Shown: one piece after another, positions 1 to 9,495 of the stretch
How positions within the stretch are numbered: position 1 is the stretch's first letter
Layout: the number at the start of each line of letters is the position of its first letter
Source of the DNA: Akkermansiaceae bacterium
GTDB taxonomy: Bacteria; Verrucomicrobiota; Verrucomicrobiia; Verrucomicrobiales; Akkermansiaceae
DNA: 33,711 nt
Assembly: GCA_021202525.1 (NCBI GenBank)
Contig: JAJQCV010000004.1
Coordinates: 1 to 33,711, forward strand
Reading direction: 5' to 3'
Made by a program: the position numbers and the translations under genes
Notes under the pieces: generated by a model
What the model was told of the DNA's origin: nothing
Databases searched by the model: none
The model's input: only the letters and a program-made list of their open reading frames with translations

Positions 1-2
1 GT

Positions 3-107
3 TGTGCGTATGGCATCTCTCTTATTATAGCCTGCATGAAAATTTTTTCATTATTCTTTATAACAGGATTTTATATATGCAATGGTGATTATTTAAATTT
101 ATTATAA
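3..107 (+). CDS. C-terminal fragment of a putative membrane protein (5' end outside window)
   Basis: Frame 3 is open from the window edge to TAA at 105-107, encoding hydrophobic CAYGISLIIACMKIFSLFFITGFYICNGDYLNLL; too short to identify. Confidence 0.25.
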   Translation, partial: CAYGISLIIACMKIFSLFFITGFYICNGDYLNLL

Positions 108-208
108 TAGAAAATCATAAATTATATCAAAAATTCTTATGGAAAAGCATCAGGGCGAAGCTTGTAAATAGAGAGACTGGCCCCGTAGAAACAAACGCAA
201 ATATCCTC

Positions 209-682
209 ATGTACTTCAATAAGATCATATGGCCCATTGTGCTGGTTTCCTTAGCAGGCTTTCCCCTATTGTATATGGCGTCATTTCTTTATTCATATCT
301 TATGGATACAAAAGAAATTCTTCTCCTCGAAATTGTATTGGGGACTTTGGGCAGATTGATGAAAGGAGGTATCGCAAGCATCAATTCATTTCTCCCGATC
401 ATGTTATTGTCTTTTTTTGGTGCATTGAGATATAAAATTTTATGGTTTTTCATCCCGATTACAGGCTTGCTGGCTCCAATTCCAATGGACTTGATTGCTC
501 TGGACGGATGGCATGGCCATTTCCCTTCCGGATCACTCAGAGGATACCTCCATCAGGAAAGGATGGAAATCATCTCCCTGCATCTGGCTTCCGTGATTTC
601 TTCCCTCGCTCTGTGCTTGTGGTGCAAGTCCATTTTGAAAAGAATACACCATGCTGATGGAAACAGGCAAACCTCAGAATAG
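209..682 (+). CDS. Hypothetical multi-pass membrane protein (157 aa)
   Basis: ORF with several hydrophobic segments; AT-rich upstream region; strong terminator-like hairpin downstream at 841-875. Confidence 0.6.
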   Translation: MYFNKIIWPIVLVSLAGFPLLYMASFLYSYLMDTKEILLLEIVLGTLGRLMKGGIASINSFLPIMLLSFFGALRYKILWFFIPITGLLAPIPMDLIALDGWHGHFPSGSLRGYLHQERMEIISLHLASVISSLALCLWCKSILKRIHHADGNRQTSE

Positions 683-840
683 CAAATACCCGCAACACAT
701 ACTATTTACAGCCGGATTTTAACAACCCTATGTGGCCTGCAAATATTCCGAATCATCCTTTTATAGGGAGGAACCTTATAGAAAGATGGGGACAGGATGA
801 AAAGGGGAAAGAAATAGGGGCCCCAAGACATTTATTTCAT

Positions 841-875
841 GGATGCATCAATTTTGAGAAAGGTGCATCCTTTTT
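841..875 (+). terminator. Rho-independent terminator candidate
   Basis: GGATGCATC-aattttgagaaa-GGTGCATCC (one T-G wobble) followed by TTTTT. Confidence 0.7.
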
Positions 876-959
876 CCTTGATCTGTCGCCTTTACCCATT
901 AAAGAGGAAACGCGTTCATGATGGTTCATGCCATCTGATTACCCCGCGTAAAAATGTAT

Positions 960-992
960 AACCCTCCCATTCCCCGGAATGAGAGGGTTTTT
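960..992 (+). terminator. Rho-independent terminator candidate
   Basis: AACCCTC-c-CATTCC-cc-GGAATG-a-GAGGGTT followed by a T run. Confidence 0.7.
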
Positions 993-1062
993 CCGGTACA
1001 AGGCTGTTCAAAAAACGGAACAGGGCTTCACAGTCTCCCGGAGGGACGGCTGTGAAAGGTCA

Positions 1063-1626
1063 TTATGCCTGATCCCCCGCCTTTTCTTTTGCATCCAGGG
1101 CCTCAAAACGAGCCAGAACCCAGCAGAGGTCGGACAGGCGGTTCAGGAACAGGGCGGTGTTTATATTGCTCAGGGCATTGTCCAGCCTCAATGCCACCAC
1201 CCGGCGTTCCGCGCGGCGGCAGACGGAACGGGCCAGATCCAGATATGCGGAGCCCAGCGATCCTTCCTTGCCGGGACGCGCCCAGCCTTTGAAACGGATG
1301 TCACACTCCTTTTCCAGTATGTGGGCCTGTTCCTCCAGCCATGCTACGTCCTCCGCCGTGATGCGGGCATAGCCCTTGGCATCGTACTTCGGCAAATCCT
1401 CCTCCAGCGTGGCAAGTTCCCCCATGGCGCCCACCAGACGGGCCTGAACGCCGTCCAGCACAACCACCGTGCGCGGATTCACGTCGGAATGCCGCACGAC
1501 GCCTATCAGGGAATTCAATTCATCCACGGTTCCGTATGCTTCTATGCGCGGCGCTGTTTTGGGGCTGCGCCTGCCGAACATCAGATCCGTTTCGCCATCG
1601 TCTCCACGCTTGGTTATCACGCTCAT
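1063..1626 (-). CDS. PduO-type cob(I)alamin/cob(I)yrinic acid a,c-diamide adenosyltransferase
   Basis: MSVITKRGDDGETDLMFGRR...YGTVDELNS...RRAERRVV...LNRLSDLCWVLAR matches the PduO-type family; start set at the ATG at 1626 rather than the ORF-track start at 1707. Confidence 0.9.
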   Translation of the reverse strand: MSVITKRGDDGETDLMFGRRSPKTAPRIEAYGTVDELNSLIGVVRHSDVNPRTVVVLDGVQARLVGAMGELATLEEDLPKYDAKGYARITAEDVAWLEEQAHILEKECDIRFKGWARPGKEGSLGSAYLDLARSVCRRAERRVVALRLDNALSNINTALFLNRLSDLCWVLARFEALDAKEKAGDQA

Positions 1627-1744
1627 ACCCCGTACCCTATCATGCCATCCCCAGCCTGCACGCAAAAAAAAGGCATGATTCCCGCAGGAAAAGCACTCAC
1701 ACGGCACTTCAAAAATAACAGGTTCCCTTCCTGTTCCCCCCCTC

Positions 1745-1773
1745 TTGACTTTCCCGGTGCGGAGCCGTTAAAG
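1745..1773 (+). promoter_or_regulatory. Possible sigma70-like promoter
   Basis: TTGACT (1745-1750), 17-nt spacer, TTAAAG (1768-1773), about 25 nt before the ATG at 1798. Confidence 0.35.
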
Positions 1774-1890
1774 TGAAACCATTGGTCTCTTTTTGCCATG
1801 ATTCAACTTCCCTCCTGCGTTCTTTTATTTCTCTTTATTCTGCCCTTCCTTGAATGTATTCGCGACAAGTCTTGATCCTTACCCCGCGAG

Positions 1891-2577
1891 GTGGTCGTGA
1901 ACGCCTCCGAGCTGCCTGGGCCCATCCCGTCCTGGAAAACTCTCCCTACGGATTCCGGCAGATGCCTGACCATTAATCTGGATCATCCGGAACTCCCCTG
2001 GGCGCACGTTGCCAGAAGCATTGAAGAAGCCTATGGCTTTTGCCTCTGCATGGACATTCGCCTGTGCCGGGGAAACGCCTCCGCATCTGCTTTCCCGAAC
2101 TACTTTGAACAAGACCTTCCTCTCGTCGTCAGCCCGAAACCCATGCCGAAAATGGAAAATTTAGACGATCTGATCATGGAATCCTCTGTCTCTGGCAACG
2201 CCGTCCCTGCCGAAAACGCCAGTCAAAAAGCATTTTCCTATCCCTTCACGGAATCCATTCAGTCGCGGGATCCGGCCAGGGGAATCTATCAGCTCACCTG
2301 GTGGCGCATTCAAAAGGAAACGGATGCGGCAGCCCGGGAAAATGACCTCATGGCTTTTACCGCTGCGGCGAATGCCGATATCCGGCAGCGCAGGGCATTC
2401 ATGTTCCATATTGACGATGATGTCCCCTGCGGGGAGGTATTCCGCTACCTGCATGCCATCAAGGAGCCATTCACCCTGGTGGAGCAGGCTTTAATCGGCC
2501 CGGAACCTTTTCAGGCCAAGAACGGTGATTCCTCCCTTTTTCATCCTACTCCCCGACATGACACGTCCTTCATTTGA
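1891..2577 (+). CDS. Hypothetical protein, possibly ExbD/TolR-like periplasmic domain
   Basis: ORF starts at GTG 1891. The segment DDDVPCGEVFRYLHAIKEPFTLVEQALIG resembles the ExbD/TolR 'D.DVPYG.V...MD..K..G' pattern. An in-frame hydrophobic leader (ATG 1798) is separated from it by TGA at 1873. Confidence 0.5.
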   Translation: MVVNASELPGPIPSWKTLPTDSGRCLTINLDHPELPWAHVARSIEEAYGFCLCMDIRLCRGNASASAFPNYFEQDLPLVVSPKPMPKMENLDDLIMESSVSGNAVPAENASQKAFSYPFTESIQSRDPARGIYQLTWWRIQKETDAAARENDLMAFTAAANADIRQRRAFMFHIDDDVPCGEVFRYLHAIKEPFTLVEQALIGPEPFQAKNGDSSLFHPTPRHDTSFI

Positions 2578-2607
2578 AACTTTTGGAGATGGCTGTACAA
2601 CCCCTGC

Positions 2608-3840
2608 ATGAACCGGACGAGAGATGAATTGGCGGCGGCAGCCATTCCACCGGTCAAAGTCCCTCTCTGGACCCGGGACTACATCCTGGCCTGTTGCGCC
2701 AACCTGATGATGGGGCTGGCTTTTTTCGAGCTGGTTCCCGTTCTTCCGCTGTACCTGACGGGCCAGCTTCAGGTTTCCTCCGGCTGGCTGGGCTGGATCA
2801 TGTCCATTTACGTGCTGGCGGCCATCCTGTCCCGCCCCTGGTTCGCGCACCGGGTGGATTCCGGAGACCGCAAAAAGATTTACGTCACGGTCTATATCCT
2901 GCTGGCCCTGTCCTTTTCCGGATACGCCGTTGCCGCCACGGCCCTGATGTTTTTTGCGACGCGCTTTATCCAGGGGCTGATCTGGGGCGGCATGACAACG
3001 TCCGGCCCGACGATGGCGGTGGATATCATTCCGCCGTCCCGCCGCGGTGAAGGCTTGGGCTTTTTCGGGATGACGATGACGCTGGGCATGTGCCTGGGCC
3101 CCGTGATCGGCCTCCAGGTGTACCAGCAGTACGGCTTTTACGTGATCACGTGGAGCTCCCTGGTCCTGTGCCTGGCCGGAGCGGGCATTGCCTCCCTCAT
3201 CCGCGCTCCACGGCGCCCCGTTCAGGAACCCGTGCAGGAAACGCCCAAAAAGGTGCTGGACCGGCTCGTGCTGCGCGTGGGCATTCCCCTGGCGGTCAAC
3301 GTCATGATCGCTTCCTTTTCCTATGGCGTGGTGGCCGTTTATTCCGCCCTGTACGGCAAGATGTACGGCTTCAAGTACGCGGGCCTGTTTTATGCCCTGA
3401 TGGGAGTGGGCATGCTGGTTTCGCGGTTCATGGTGGGCAGGCAGATCGACCGCGGCCGCGTGGCGGAGCTTTCCGTCATTTCCCTGGGCATTCTGACAGC
3501 CAGTTTCGCCGCTCTGGCCCTCTTCCCGCTGGAATGGGTGTATTACACGTCCGCCATCCTGATCGGCTTCGGGTTCGGCATCTTCATTCCCACCTTCCAG
3601 ACCATGAAGCTGAACATGGCGGACCGCGGCCACCGGGGAGCCGTCAATTCCACCTTCTTCACTGCGTTCGATATCGGCGTGGGAACGGGCATGTTCTGCG
3701 GAGGCAAGATTTACGCCTACCTGAACCTGAACTGGGCCTTCGGCATAGGCGCCTTGCTGAACCTGCTGGCCATTGTTTATTTCTACCGCATCTCACTGGA
3801 CCATTACCGGAAAAACAGGCTGGGCGTGGATTCCGACTGA
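2608..3840 (+). CDS. Major facilitator superfamily transporter
   Basis: 410 aa, about 12 hydrophobic segments, MFS-like N-half loop (GWIMSIYVLAAILSRPWFAHRVDSGDRKK). Confidence 0.9.
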   Translation: MNRTRDELAAAAIPPVKVPLWTRDYILACCANLMMGLAFFELVPVLPLYLTGQLQVSSGWLGWIMSIYVLAAILSRPWFAHRVDSGDRKKIYVTVYILLALSFSGYAVAATALMFFATRFIQGLIWGGMTTSGPTMAVDIIPPSRRGEGLGFFGMTMTLGMCLGPVIGLQVYQQYGFYVITWSSLVLCLAGAGIASLIRAPRRPVQEPVQETPKKVLDRLVLRVGIPLAVNVMIASFSYGVVAVYSALYGKMYGFKYAGLFYALMGVGMLVSRFMVGRQIDRGRVAELSVISLGILTASFAALALFPLEWVYYTSAILIGFGFGIFIPTFQTMKLNMADRGHRGAVNSTFFTAFDIGVGTGMFCGGKIYAYLNLNWAFGIGALLNLLAIVYFYRISLDHYRKNRLGVDSD

Positions 3841-3859
3841 AGCGCCCGGACACCCTCGG

Positions 3860-4777
3860 TCAGACCTGTCCCGGAACGGCAAAGGCCTCGATCACTTTTC
3901 CGGCGGAAGGCCGTATGCGCAGCAGCCGCGGATTCCAGGCCAGGGAAATGCTGCGGGCCAGTCTGTCCAGCGCGGGATGGGTGACCTTGAGAAAGCCCTT
4001 TCCCAATTCCTCCTCCGCCATGCAGGGCAGGATTGCCATGAAGGCGCCGCTTTTCAACATGCGCGCCGCAAAGGGGAACGACTGCGTTTCACACTGCACC
4101 CGCAGGTCTATTCCATATTCCATGCAACTCCGTTTCAGGGAGGCGTAAAACCCGGAACCGCCGGCCAATGTAGCCAGAGGAACCGTCTCCATCAGACGGG
4201 GAAAATCCGCGGACGTCCCTCTTGCCCCCTTCCCCGCCAGAGCCGCAGGAATATACAGCGCATAGTCCATGGACCGGATTACCCGGCTTTCCAGCCCTTC
4301 CGCCGCCAGCGCGCTGGTGCGGACAATGCCGAAGTCCACGTCCATGTTCTGGAGCTTGAGGGGAACATCGCTGTTGCGCAGGTTTTGCAGGGCAAACAGC
4401 CAGGGCAATCCGCGTTTCTGCATCTCCGCCAGCACGGGCGCCGCAATCCAGGCGTGAAGACTGCCCCCGGCTCCGATCGTGAAGCGGTACGGCATGTTCC
4501 GGCTGCGGCTCTTAAAATCGTCCAGCAGACACAGGCTCTCATGGGCGCGCCTTACCAGCTCCCACCCGGAGCGGGTGAGCACCAGCACCTTCCCGCGGCG
4601 GCGCGTCAATTCCACACCGAAGAACTCCTCCAGTTCCTTGATCTGCCGGGAATACAGGCTCTGCCGTGCACTGTCGCCGCGGGCTGCCGCGGCAATGCTG
4701 CCCGCCCGGGCAACTTCAATCAGGGTCTTCAACCGGTCCAGGGATAATCCGCGTTCGGAAAAAAGATGCTCAAACAT
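3860..4777 (-). CDS. LysR-family transcriptional regulator
   Basis: N-terminal HTH (LDRLKTLIEVARAGSIAAAARGDSARQSLYSRQIKELEEFFGVELTRRRGKVLVLTRSG) and substrate-binding-like C-terminus. Confidence 0.9.
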   Translation of the reverse strand: MFEHLFSERGLSLDRLKTLIEVARAGSIAAAARGDSARQSLYSRQIKELEEFFGVELTRRRGKVLVLTRSGWELVRRAHESLCLLDDFKSRSRNMPYRFTIGAGGSLHAWIAAPVLAEMQKRGLPWLFALQNLRNSDVPLKLQNMDVDFGIVRTSALAAEGLESRVIRSMDYALYIPAALAGKGARGTSADFPRLMETVPLATLAGGSGFYASLKRSCMEYGIDLRVQCETQSFPFAARMLKSGAFMAILPCMAEEELGKGFLKVTHPALDRLARSISLAWNPRLLRIRPSAGKVIEAFAVPGQV

Positions 4778-4791
4778 GACTATATAGTCAT
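4776..4791. promoter_or_regulatory. Perfect 16-bp palindrome, candidate operator
   Basis: ATGACTATATAGTCAT is exactly self-complementary; it overlaps the lysR start codon and lies upstream of rtcB and a TATAAT box at 4808-4813. Confidence 0.5.
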
Positions 4792-4912
4792 ACTACATGC
4801 ATCTTCCTATAATGCAAGAGTCAGAAAATACGTTATGGTCACGAAGTCACAGGGCGCCGCCCGCACTTCATGCACGCTATCGCGGAGCCCTTCAACCATA
4901 GGAATGAGACAT

Positions 4913-6031
4913 ATGATCACCATCAACGGAAAATACACGGAAGCCCGGGTGTTCACGGATGAACTGGAAGACCTGGCACGCACCCAGATCAAGGACGTTT
5001 GCCACCACCCCGCCTTTGAAGGAAGCCGGGTGCGCATCATGCCGGACGTCCACGCCGGGGCCGGCTGCGTGATCGGATTCACCGCGGAACTGAAAACGGA
5101 CAAGGTGATTCCCAACCTGATCGGCGTGGACATCGGCTGCGGCGTACTCACAGCGCGTCTGGGCGCCCTGCCGGATTTTGCCGAGTTTGACGCCCGTCTG
5201 CGCGAACGCGTACCGTCCGGCATGCACGCCCGTTCCTCAGTCCACCAGGCCCTGCTGGACGATCCGGAACTGGATGAGGAGATCGCCCGCATCTGCATGG
5301 ACGTTCTGAGGACGGACAAGGACAGGCACCGCCGTTCCATAGGTTCCCTGGGCGGCGGCAACCATTTCATTGAAATAGCACAAGGGGACCGGGACGCCTT
5401 CCTGTGCATCCACTCCGGCTCCCGCAACTTCGGCCTGAAAATAGCGGAACATTACCAGAAGCTGGCCACCGCCACATGCCCGAACGAATACCTGGTCCAG
5501 CGCAAGAAAGGGCTCTGCTACCTGGAGGGGGAAAACACGCTGAACTACATGCGGGACATGAAGGTGGCCCAGCGCTTTGCCGCGCTGAACCGCCGCGTGA
5601 TGCTGCGCGAACTGATGGACAATGCAGAAGAACTGGAAAGCTTCGATACCGTCCACAATTACATCGCGGAAGACAACATCATCCGCAAGGGTGCCGTCCA
5701 GGCTTCCGCGGGCTGCAAGCTCATCGTGCCCCTGAACATGCGGGACGGCTCCGTCATCTGCATCGGCAAGGGGAATGAGGAATACAACAACTCGTCCCCG
5801 CACGGGGCAGGCCGTAAAATGTCCAGAAAGAAGGCCAAAAGCAGCATTTCCCTGGAAGAGTTCGAGGCCTCCATGCAGGGCATCTTCTCCACCTGCGTCT
5901 CCCGAGCCACGCTGGATGAAGCGCCCATGGCCTACAAAGACGGAGCCAGCGTGCTGGACAACATCCATGAAACGGCGGAAATCGTGGAACACATCCGGCC
6001 CGTGTACAACTTCAAGTCGCCGGAATGGTAG
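4913..6031 (+). CDS. rtcB: RtcB-family RNA ligase
   Basis: Motifs MPDVHAGAGCVIGFTAE, IGVDIGCGV, GSLGGGNHFIEI, HSGSRNFG, SSPHGAGRKMSRKKA, YKDGASVLDNI are typical of RtcB; start set at MITINGKYTEA. Confidence 0.93.
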   Translation: MITINGKYTEARVFTDELEDLARTQIKDVCHHPAFEGSRVRIMPDVHAGAGCVIGFTAELKTDKVIPNLIGVDIGCGVLTARLGALPDFAEFDARLRERVPSGMHARSSVHQALLDDPELDEEIARICMDVLRTDKDRHRRSIGSLGGGNHFIEIAQGDRDAFLCIHSGSRNFGLKIAEHYQKLATATCPNEYLVQRKKGLCYLEGENTLNYMRDMKVAQRFAALNRRVMLRELMDNAEELESFDTVHNYIAEDNIIRKGAVQASAGCKLIVPLNMRDGSVICIGKGNEEYNNSSPHGAGRKMSRKKAKSSISLEEFEASMQGIFSTCVSRATLDEAPMAYKDGASVLDNIHETAEIVEHIRPVYNFKSPEW

Positions 6032-6047
6032 ACGCCCCAATACCCGC

Positions 6048-6082
6048 ACCTCCCGGAAATCCATTTTTCCGGGAGGTTTTTT
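6048..6082 (+). terminator. Rho-independent terminator downstream of rtcB
   Basis: ACCTCCCGGAAA-tccatt-TTTCCGGGAGGT hairpin followed by TTTTT. Confidence 0.85.
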
Positions 6083-6195
6083 ATGCCGCATCATCATGCA
6101 TGCCGTTTCCGGCCCCTATTTTCCTTGCTGCCGCAAACTTTCCACAACTCCCTGATGGACGCCCGCGGCACATTGTGCCACACTGGATTCCTTTC

Positions 6196-6681
6196 ATGAA
6201 CAGGGAACATGGCAGCAAACTTTTGAAAAACAGGTTAGGCAAATGGGCGGCCTTTCTGGCCGTTCCCCTCTTTCTCCTGGGCACGGGAATTTTTTCCTTT
6301 TTATGGAACGTTCCTCTGAACAAACTGGCTGTCCCGCGGACCGGGATGCTTCCGTCTGTCCTGTTCAGAAGTGAATCATCTCCCGGAAAAGCAGCCATTC
6401 CGATGTCCCCCGACCTGCTCCCGGGCATCCGGCCGCTCCTTGAACATTATGCGGGCGCCGTCAACAATGCCGGACATATCGACTTCCATACCTATGCTCC
6501 CCCAGAAGTGCAGATATGCATGGAAGGGCTGTCCATAGGCATGAATTCCGATTTGGTGGTATTCAACTTTGAAACCCGGTACGGCTTCAGCATGCAGACG
6601 AGCAAAAAGCCGAATGCCTATGACCGCACCGTATATCAATGGCTGAAAAGCATCTCACAGACAGAGGAGGATCAACCGTGA
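6196..6681 (+). CDS. Hypothetical protein with N-terminal TM/signal segment
   Basis: MNREHGSKLLKNRLGKWAAFLAVPLFLLGTGIFSFLWNVPL...; start placed downstream of the rtcB terminator instead of at 6025. Confidence 0.6.
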   Translation: MNREHGSKLLKNRLGKWAAFLAVPLFLLGTGIFSFLWNVPLNKLAVPRTGMLPSVLFRSESSPGKAAIPMSPDLLPGIRPLLEHYAGAVNNAGHIDFHTYAPPEVQICMEGLSIGMNSDLVVFNFETRYGFSMQTSKKPNAYDRTVYQWLKSISQTEEDQP

Positions 6682-6826
6682 AACCGGGCGGGATGACGCC
6701 TTCATCGAACGGAACAGGTACGGCATTGTCTAACCTTTCATCTTTCCGGCAGGATTCAGACGGCACAAATACCCGGCCTCTCAAACTATAAAACCCTGAA
6801 TCGGAAGAGTACTCCACACAACATTT

Positions 6827-7942
6827 ATGAGACGTATATACGAAGGACCATGGACTCTGGCCGGGCTGGCATGCGCCATCCTGGCCGCACTGGCCATGTT
6901 CTCCCTGCTGTCCTGCGGGGAGAAGGGCCGCGCAGAAGGCAATACCGAACATCACAGGGAAAACAAAGACATGAAAACGATTTATCTGGCAGGAGGCTGT
7001 TTCTGGGGCGTGGAAAAATATCTTTCCCTCATTCCCGGCGTCAAGGAAACGGAAGCCGGCTATGCCAACGGCTCCACGGCCAACCCCACGTATGAGGAAG
7101 TATGCAACAAGGGAACGGGCCATGCGGAAACGGTGAAGGTGGTGTACGACCCGGACGAAGTGAGCCTGCCCTTCCTGCTGGAACAATACTATGCCGTCAT
7201 TGATCCCGTCTCCGTCAACCGGCAGGGAAACGACTCAGGCGTGCAGTACCGCACGGGCATTTACTACACGGATGAAAAGGACAAGCCCGTCATAGAAATG
7301 TCCCTGAAACGCCTCCAGCAGCACTTCAAGCAGCCCCTCGCCATTGAAGTCCAGCCCCTCAGACAGTTCTCCCGGGCGGAGGAATACCATCAGGACTATC
7401 TGAACAAAAACCCCGGCGGCTACTGCCACATTCCGGCCTTCCGCTTCCGGGAAGTCAGCCAGGCCAGGGAAGCCAAACCCGTCTATCAAAAGAAATCGGA
7501 TGAAGAACTGCGGAAATCCCTGACACCGGAACAATTTGCCGTCACCCGGAAAAACGCAACGGAACCGCCCTTCCGGAACGAATATTTCAACAATGACCGC
7601 CCCGGCATCTACGTGGACATCACCACGGGAGAACCCTTGTTCCTCTCCACGGATAAATTTGATTCCGGCTGCGGATGGCCCAGCTTCAGCCGCCCCCTCA
7701 AGAAAGACTTGATTCAGGAAAAACAGGACCTCTCCCACGGCATGAGCCGCACGGAAGTCCGCAGCAAGACGGGGGACGCCCACCTGGGCCACGTCTTCCC
7801 GGACGGTCCCAAGGAACGCGGCGGCCTGCGCTACTGCATCAACAGCGCTTCATTGAAATTCATTCCGGAACAGGACATGGAAGCCCAGGGATACGGAAGT
7901 TACCTTCCCCTTCTGCAAAAGAACTCCGGAAAAGATCAATAA
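6827..7942 (+). CDS. msrAB: MsrA-MsrB fusion peptide-methionine sulfoxide reductase, predicted lipoprotein
   Basis: Lipobox-like LLSC after a hydrophobic N-terminus; MsrA motif [10 protein letters not shown]; MsrB motifs [13 protein letters not shown] and [13 protein letters not shown]. Confidence 0.93.
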   Translation: MRRIYEGPWTLAGLACAILAALAMFSLLSCGEKGRAEGNTEHHRENKDMKTIYLAGGCFWGVEKYLSLIPGVKETEAGYANGSTANPTYEEVCNKGTGHAETVKVVYDPDEVSLPFLLEQYYAVIDPVSVNRQGNDSGVQYRTGIYYTDEKDKPVIEMSLKRLQQHFKQPLAIEVQPLRQFSRAEEYHQDYLNKNPGGYCHIPAFRFREVSQAREAKPVYQKKSDEELRKSLTPEQFAVTRKNATEPPFRNEYFNNDRPGIYVDITTGEPLFLSTDKFDSGCGWPSFSRPLKKDLIQEKQDLSHGMSRTEVRSKTGDAHLGHVFPDGPKERGGLRYCINSASLKFIPEQDMEAQGYGSYLPLLQKNSGKDQ

Positions 7943-8888
7943 GAAGGCGGAATAAAAAACCGCTGCATGCAGCACCATGTTTCCGGCGGGATCATGGAGA
8001 AGGAGCCTATGGCTGCATGCCAGCCGGCACATTTGCCGCGCATCGTGTTGGCCACTCCGATCAACAGCACGGACAGCTTTGCCCACGGAACGGCTTCCAC
8101 AAGCCGTATTTCCCCCAAAGAACAGCCACCCCGGGGAATTGTTACAGGGTGAAAGCGGATACCGTATCTACACCGCCATGAATCTCAAGAATTATTCTTA
8201 TGCCCCACAGACAACAGGACTGCCCATGATGGGAATCCATTCATGCCGCTGCCGGCCGAATTCGGGAACCGTTCAACCGGCAGTAAGGCATGGGGAGGGT
8301 TTGGGTTGTTGGGAGCAATGCGACTTGCGGTATAAAACCGATCATCTTCATAAGTTCCTATTCTGATAGCGGCAGCCGATTCGATTTTGTGTAAAAAAAA
8401 TCATTTTTTATCTTTCCCCATGTCTGCATATGTCATTCCTTATATGAATGCAATAAACATATTATAGAAATAACCAACAAATATCTTCCTGTCCCCAAGG
8501 CTCAGGGCTGAACAAATAACGCCCTTTCAAAAGAAGATTTCCGCGAACGCAAGAAACTTCCCAGACGGAGAACAGGCCCTTCTTGTAAGAAGTCCCTGCG
8601 CTTTTCCATTTTTCTCGTACCCCCTTCATGCATGCAGCCTCACCGGAAAGGGATCCGGTTGGCACAGGCCAAAAGCGTCCTTCCCGGCCTCCTTCCGGAA
8701 GGCAAGGAATTCCGGGGTGAAATGGAGTATGAGGTTACAGAGAAACGGCCATATCACGGCTTTTCAGAAAAACCAGCGCCTCCGGCAGGCCATTCAGTCC
8801 ACCCGCATGTTCCATGCCGGAGAGCCATTTCTTCCTCCTCATCAATAAAAAGCAGAGGCCGACTGCCGTCTGCAACCATTCCTTCCCG

Positions 8889-9449
8889 TCACGGCACAAT
8901 CCTCACGGGCGTACCGACCTTGACGGTCTTGAAAAGCGGCACGCAGGAGGAACGCGTCATCCGGATGCAGCCGTGGGACTGGGGCGTCCGGAAGACAGGC
9001 CCCACGTGCATCCCGATTCCGCCATCCGTGAGGCGCATGAAATAAGGCATGGAGGCATCATACAAGTTGGAGACGTGATGAACTTTTTTCTCCGTAATAT
9101 TAAAATGCCCCAGAGGCGTCTTGTGTGTAGAAGTCCCCAGGCAAACGGGAAAGTCCATGGCAACTTCGTCACCTACCATCAGCTGCCCCCTCTGGGCGCT
9201 GCGGCTGATTACCACCCGCGTATTGCCGGATTTGGCCTTCTTCATGATATCCGGATTCATCCATTCATCATGTACTTCCGTATAATCCACGCCGGCTACC
9301 ACAACCCGCGTATTGGGATTGTAGGATGCCATGGGCATCGTCAACGGAACTACTCTCAAATTCTCCTCCGGCGGTCCCGAACAGGAAACCATCGCCAGCA
9401 TTCCCGCCAGGGCGCTTCCCATGATTACCGAGCTTTTCTTTGCATTCAT
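8889..9449 (-). CDS. L,D-transpeptidase (YkuD domain), predicted lipoprotein
   Basis: HVGPVFRTPQSHGCIRMT catalytic motif; N-terminus MNAKKSSVIMGSALAGMLAMVSC. Confidence 0.87.
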   Translation of the reverse strand: MNAKKSSVIMGSALAGMLAMVSCSGPPEENLRVVPLTMPMASYNPNTRVVVAGVDYTEVHDEWMNPDIMKKAKSGNTRVVISRSAQRGQLMVGDEVAMDFPVCLGTSTHKTPLGHFNITEKKVHHVSNLYDASMPYFMRLTDGGIGMHVGPVFRTPQSHGCIRMTRSSCVPLFKTVKVGTPVRIVP

Positions 9450-9495
9450 AATATTCAACTCCCTTTTATGAGTTGGACACATCACACCCTTATTT

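Noticed and set aside
2491-3633. 380-aa minus-strand ORF antisense to the MFS transporter
   Set aside because: The MFS protein on the plus strand is convincing; the antisense product is a compositionally biased shadow ORF.
3090-4148. 352-aa plus-strand ORF in an alternative frame over the MFS gene and into lysR
   Set aside because: Pro/Arg/Gly-rich off-frame translation overlapping two well-supported genes.
8462-8665. 67-aa minus-strand ORF and nearby short ORFs
   Set aside because: No signal, domain or convincing start context; kept only as part of the unexplained-gap finding.
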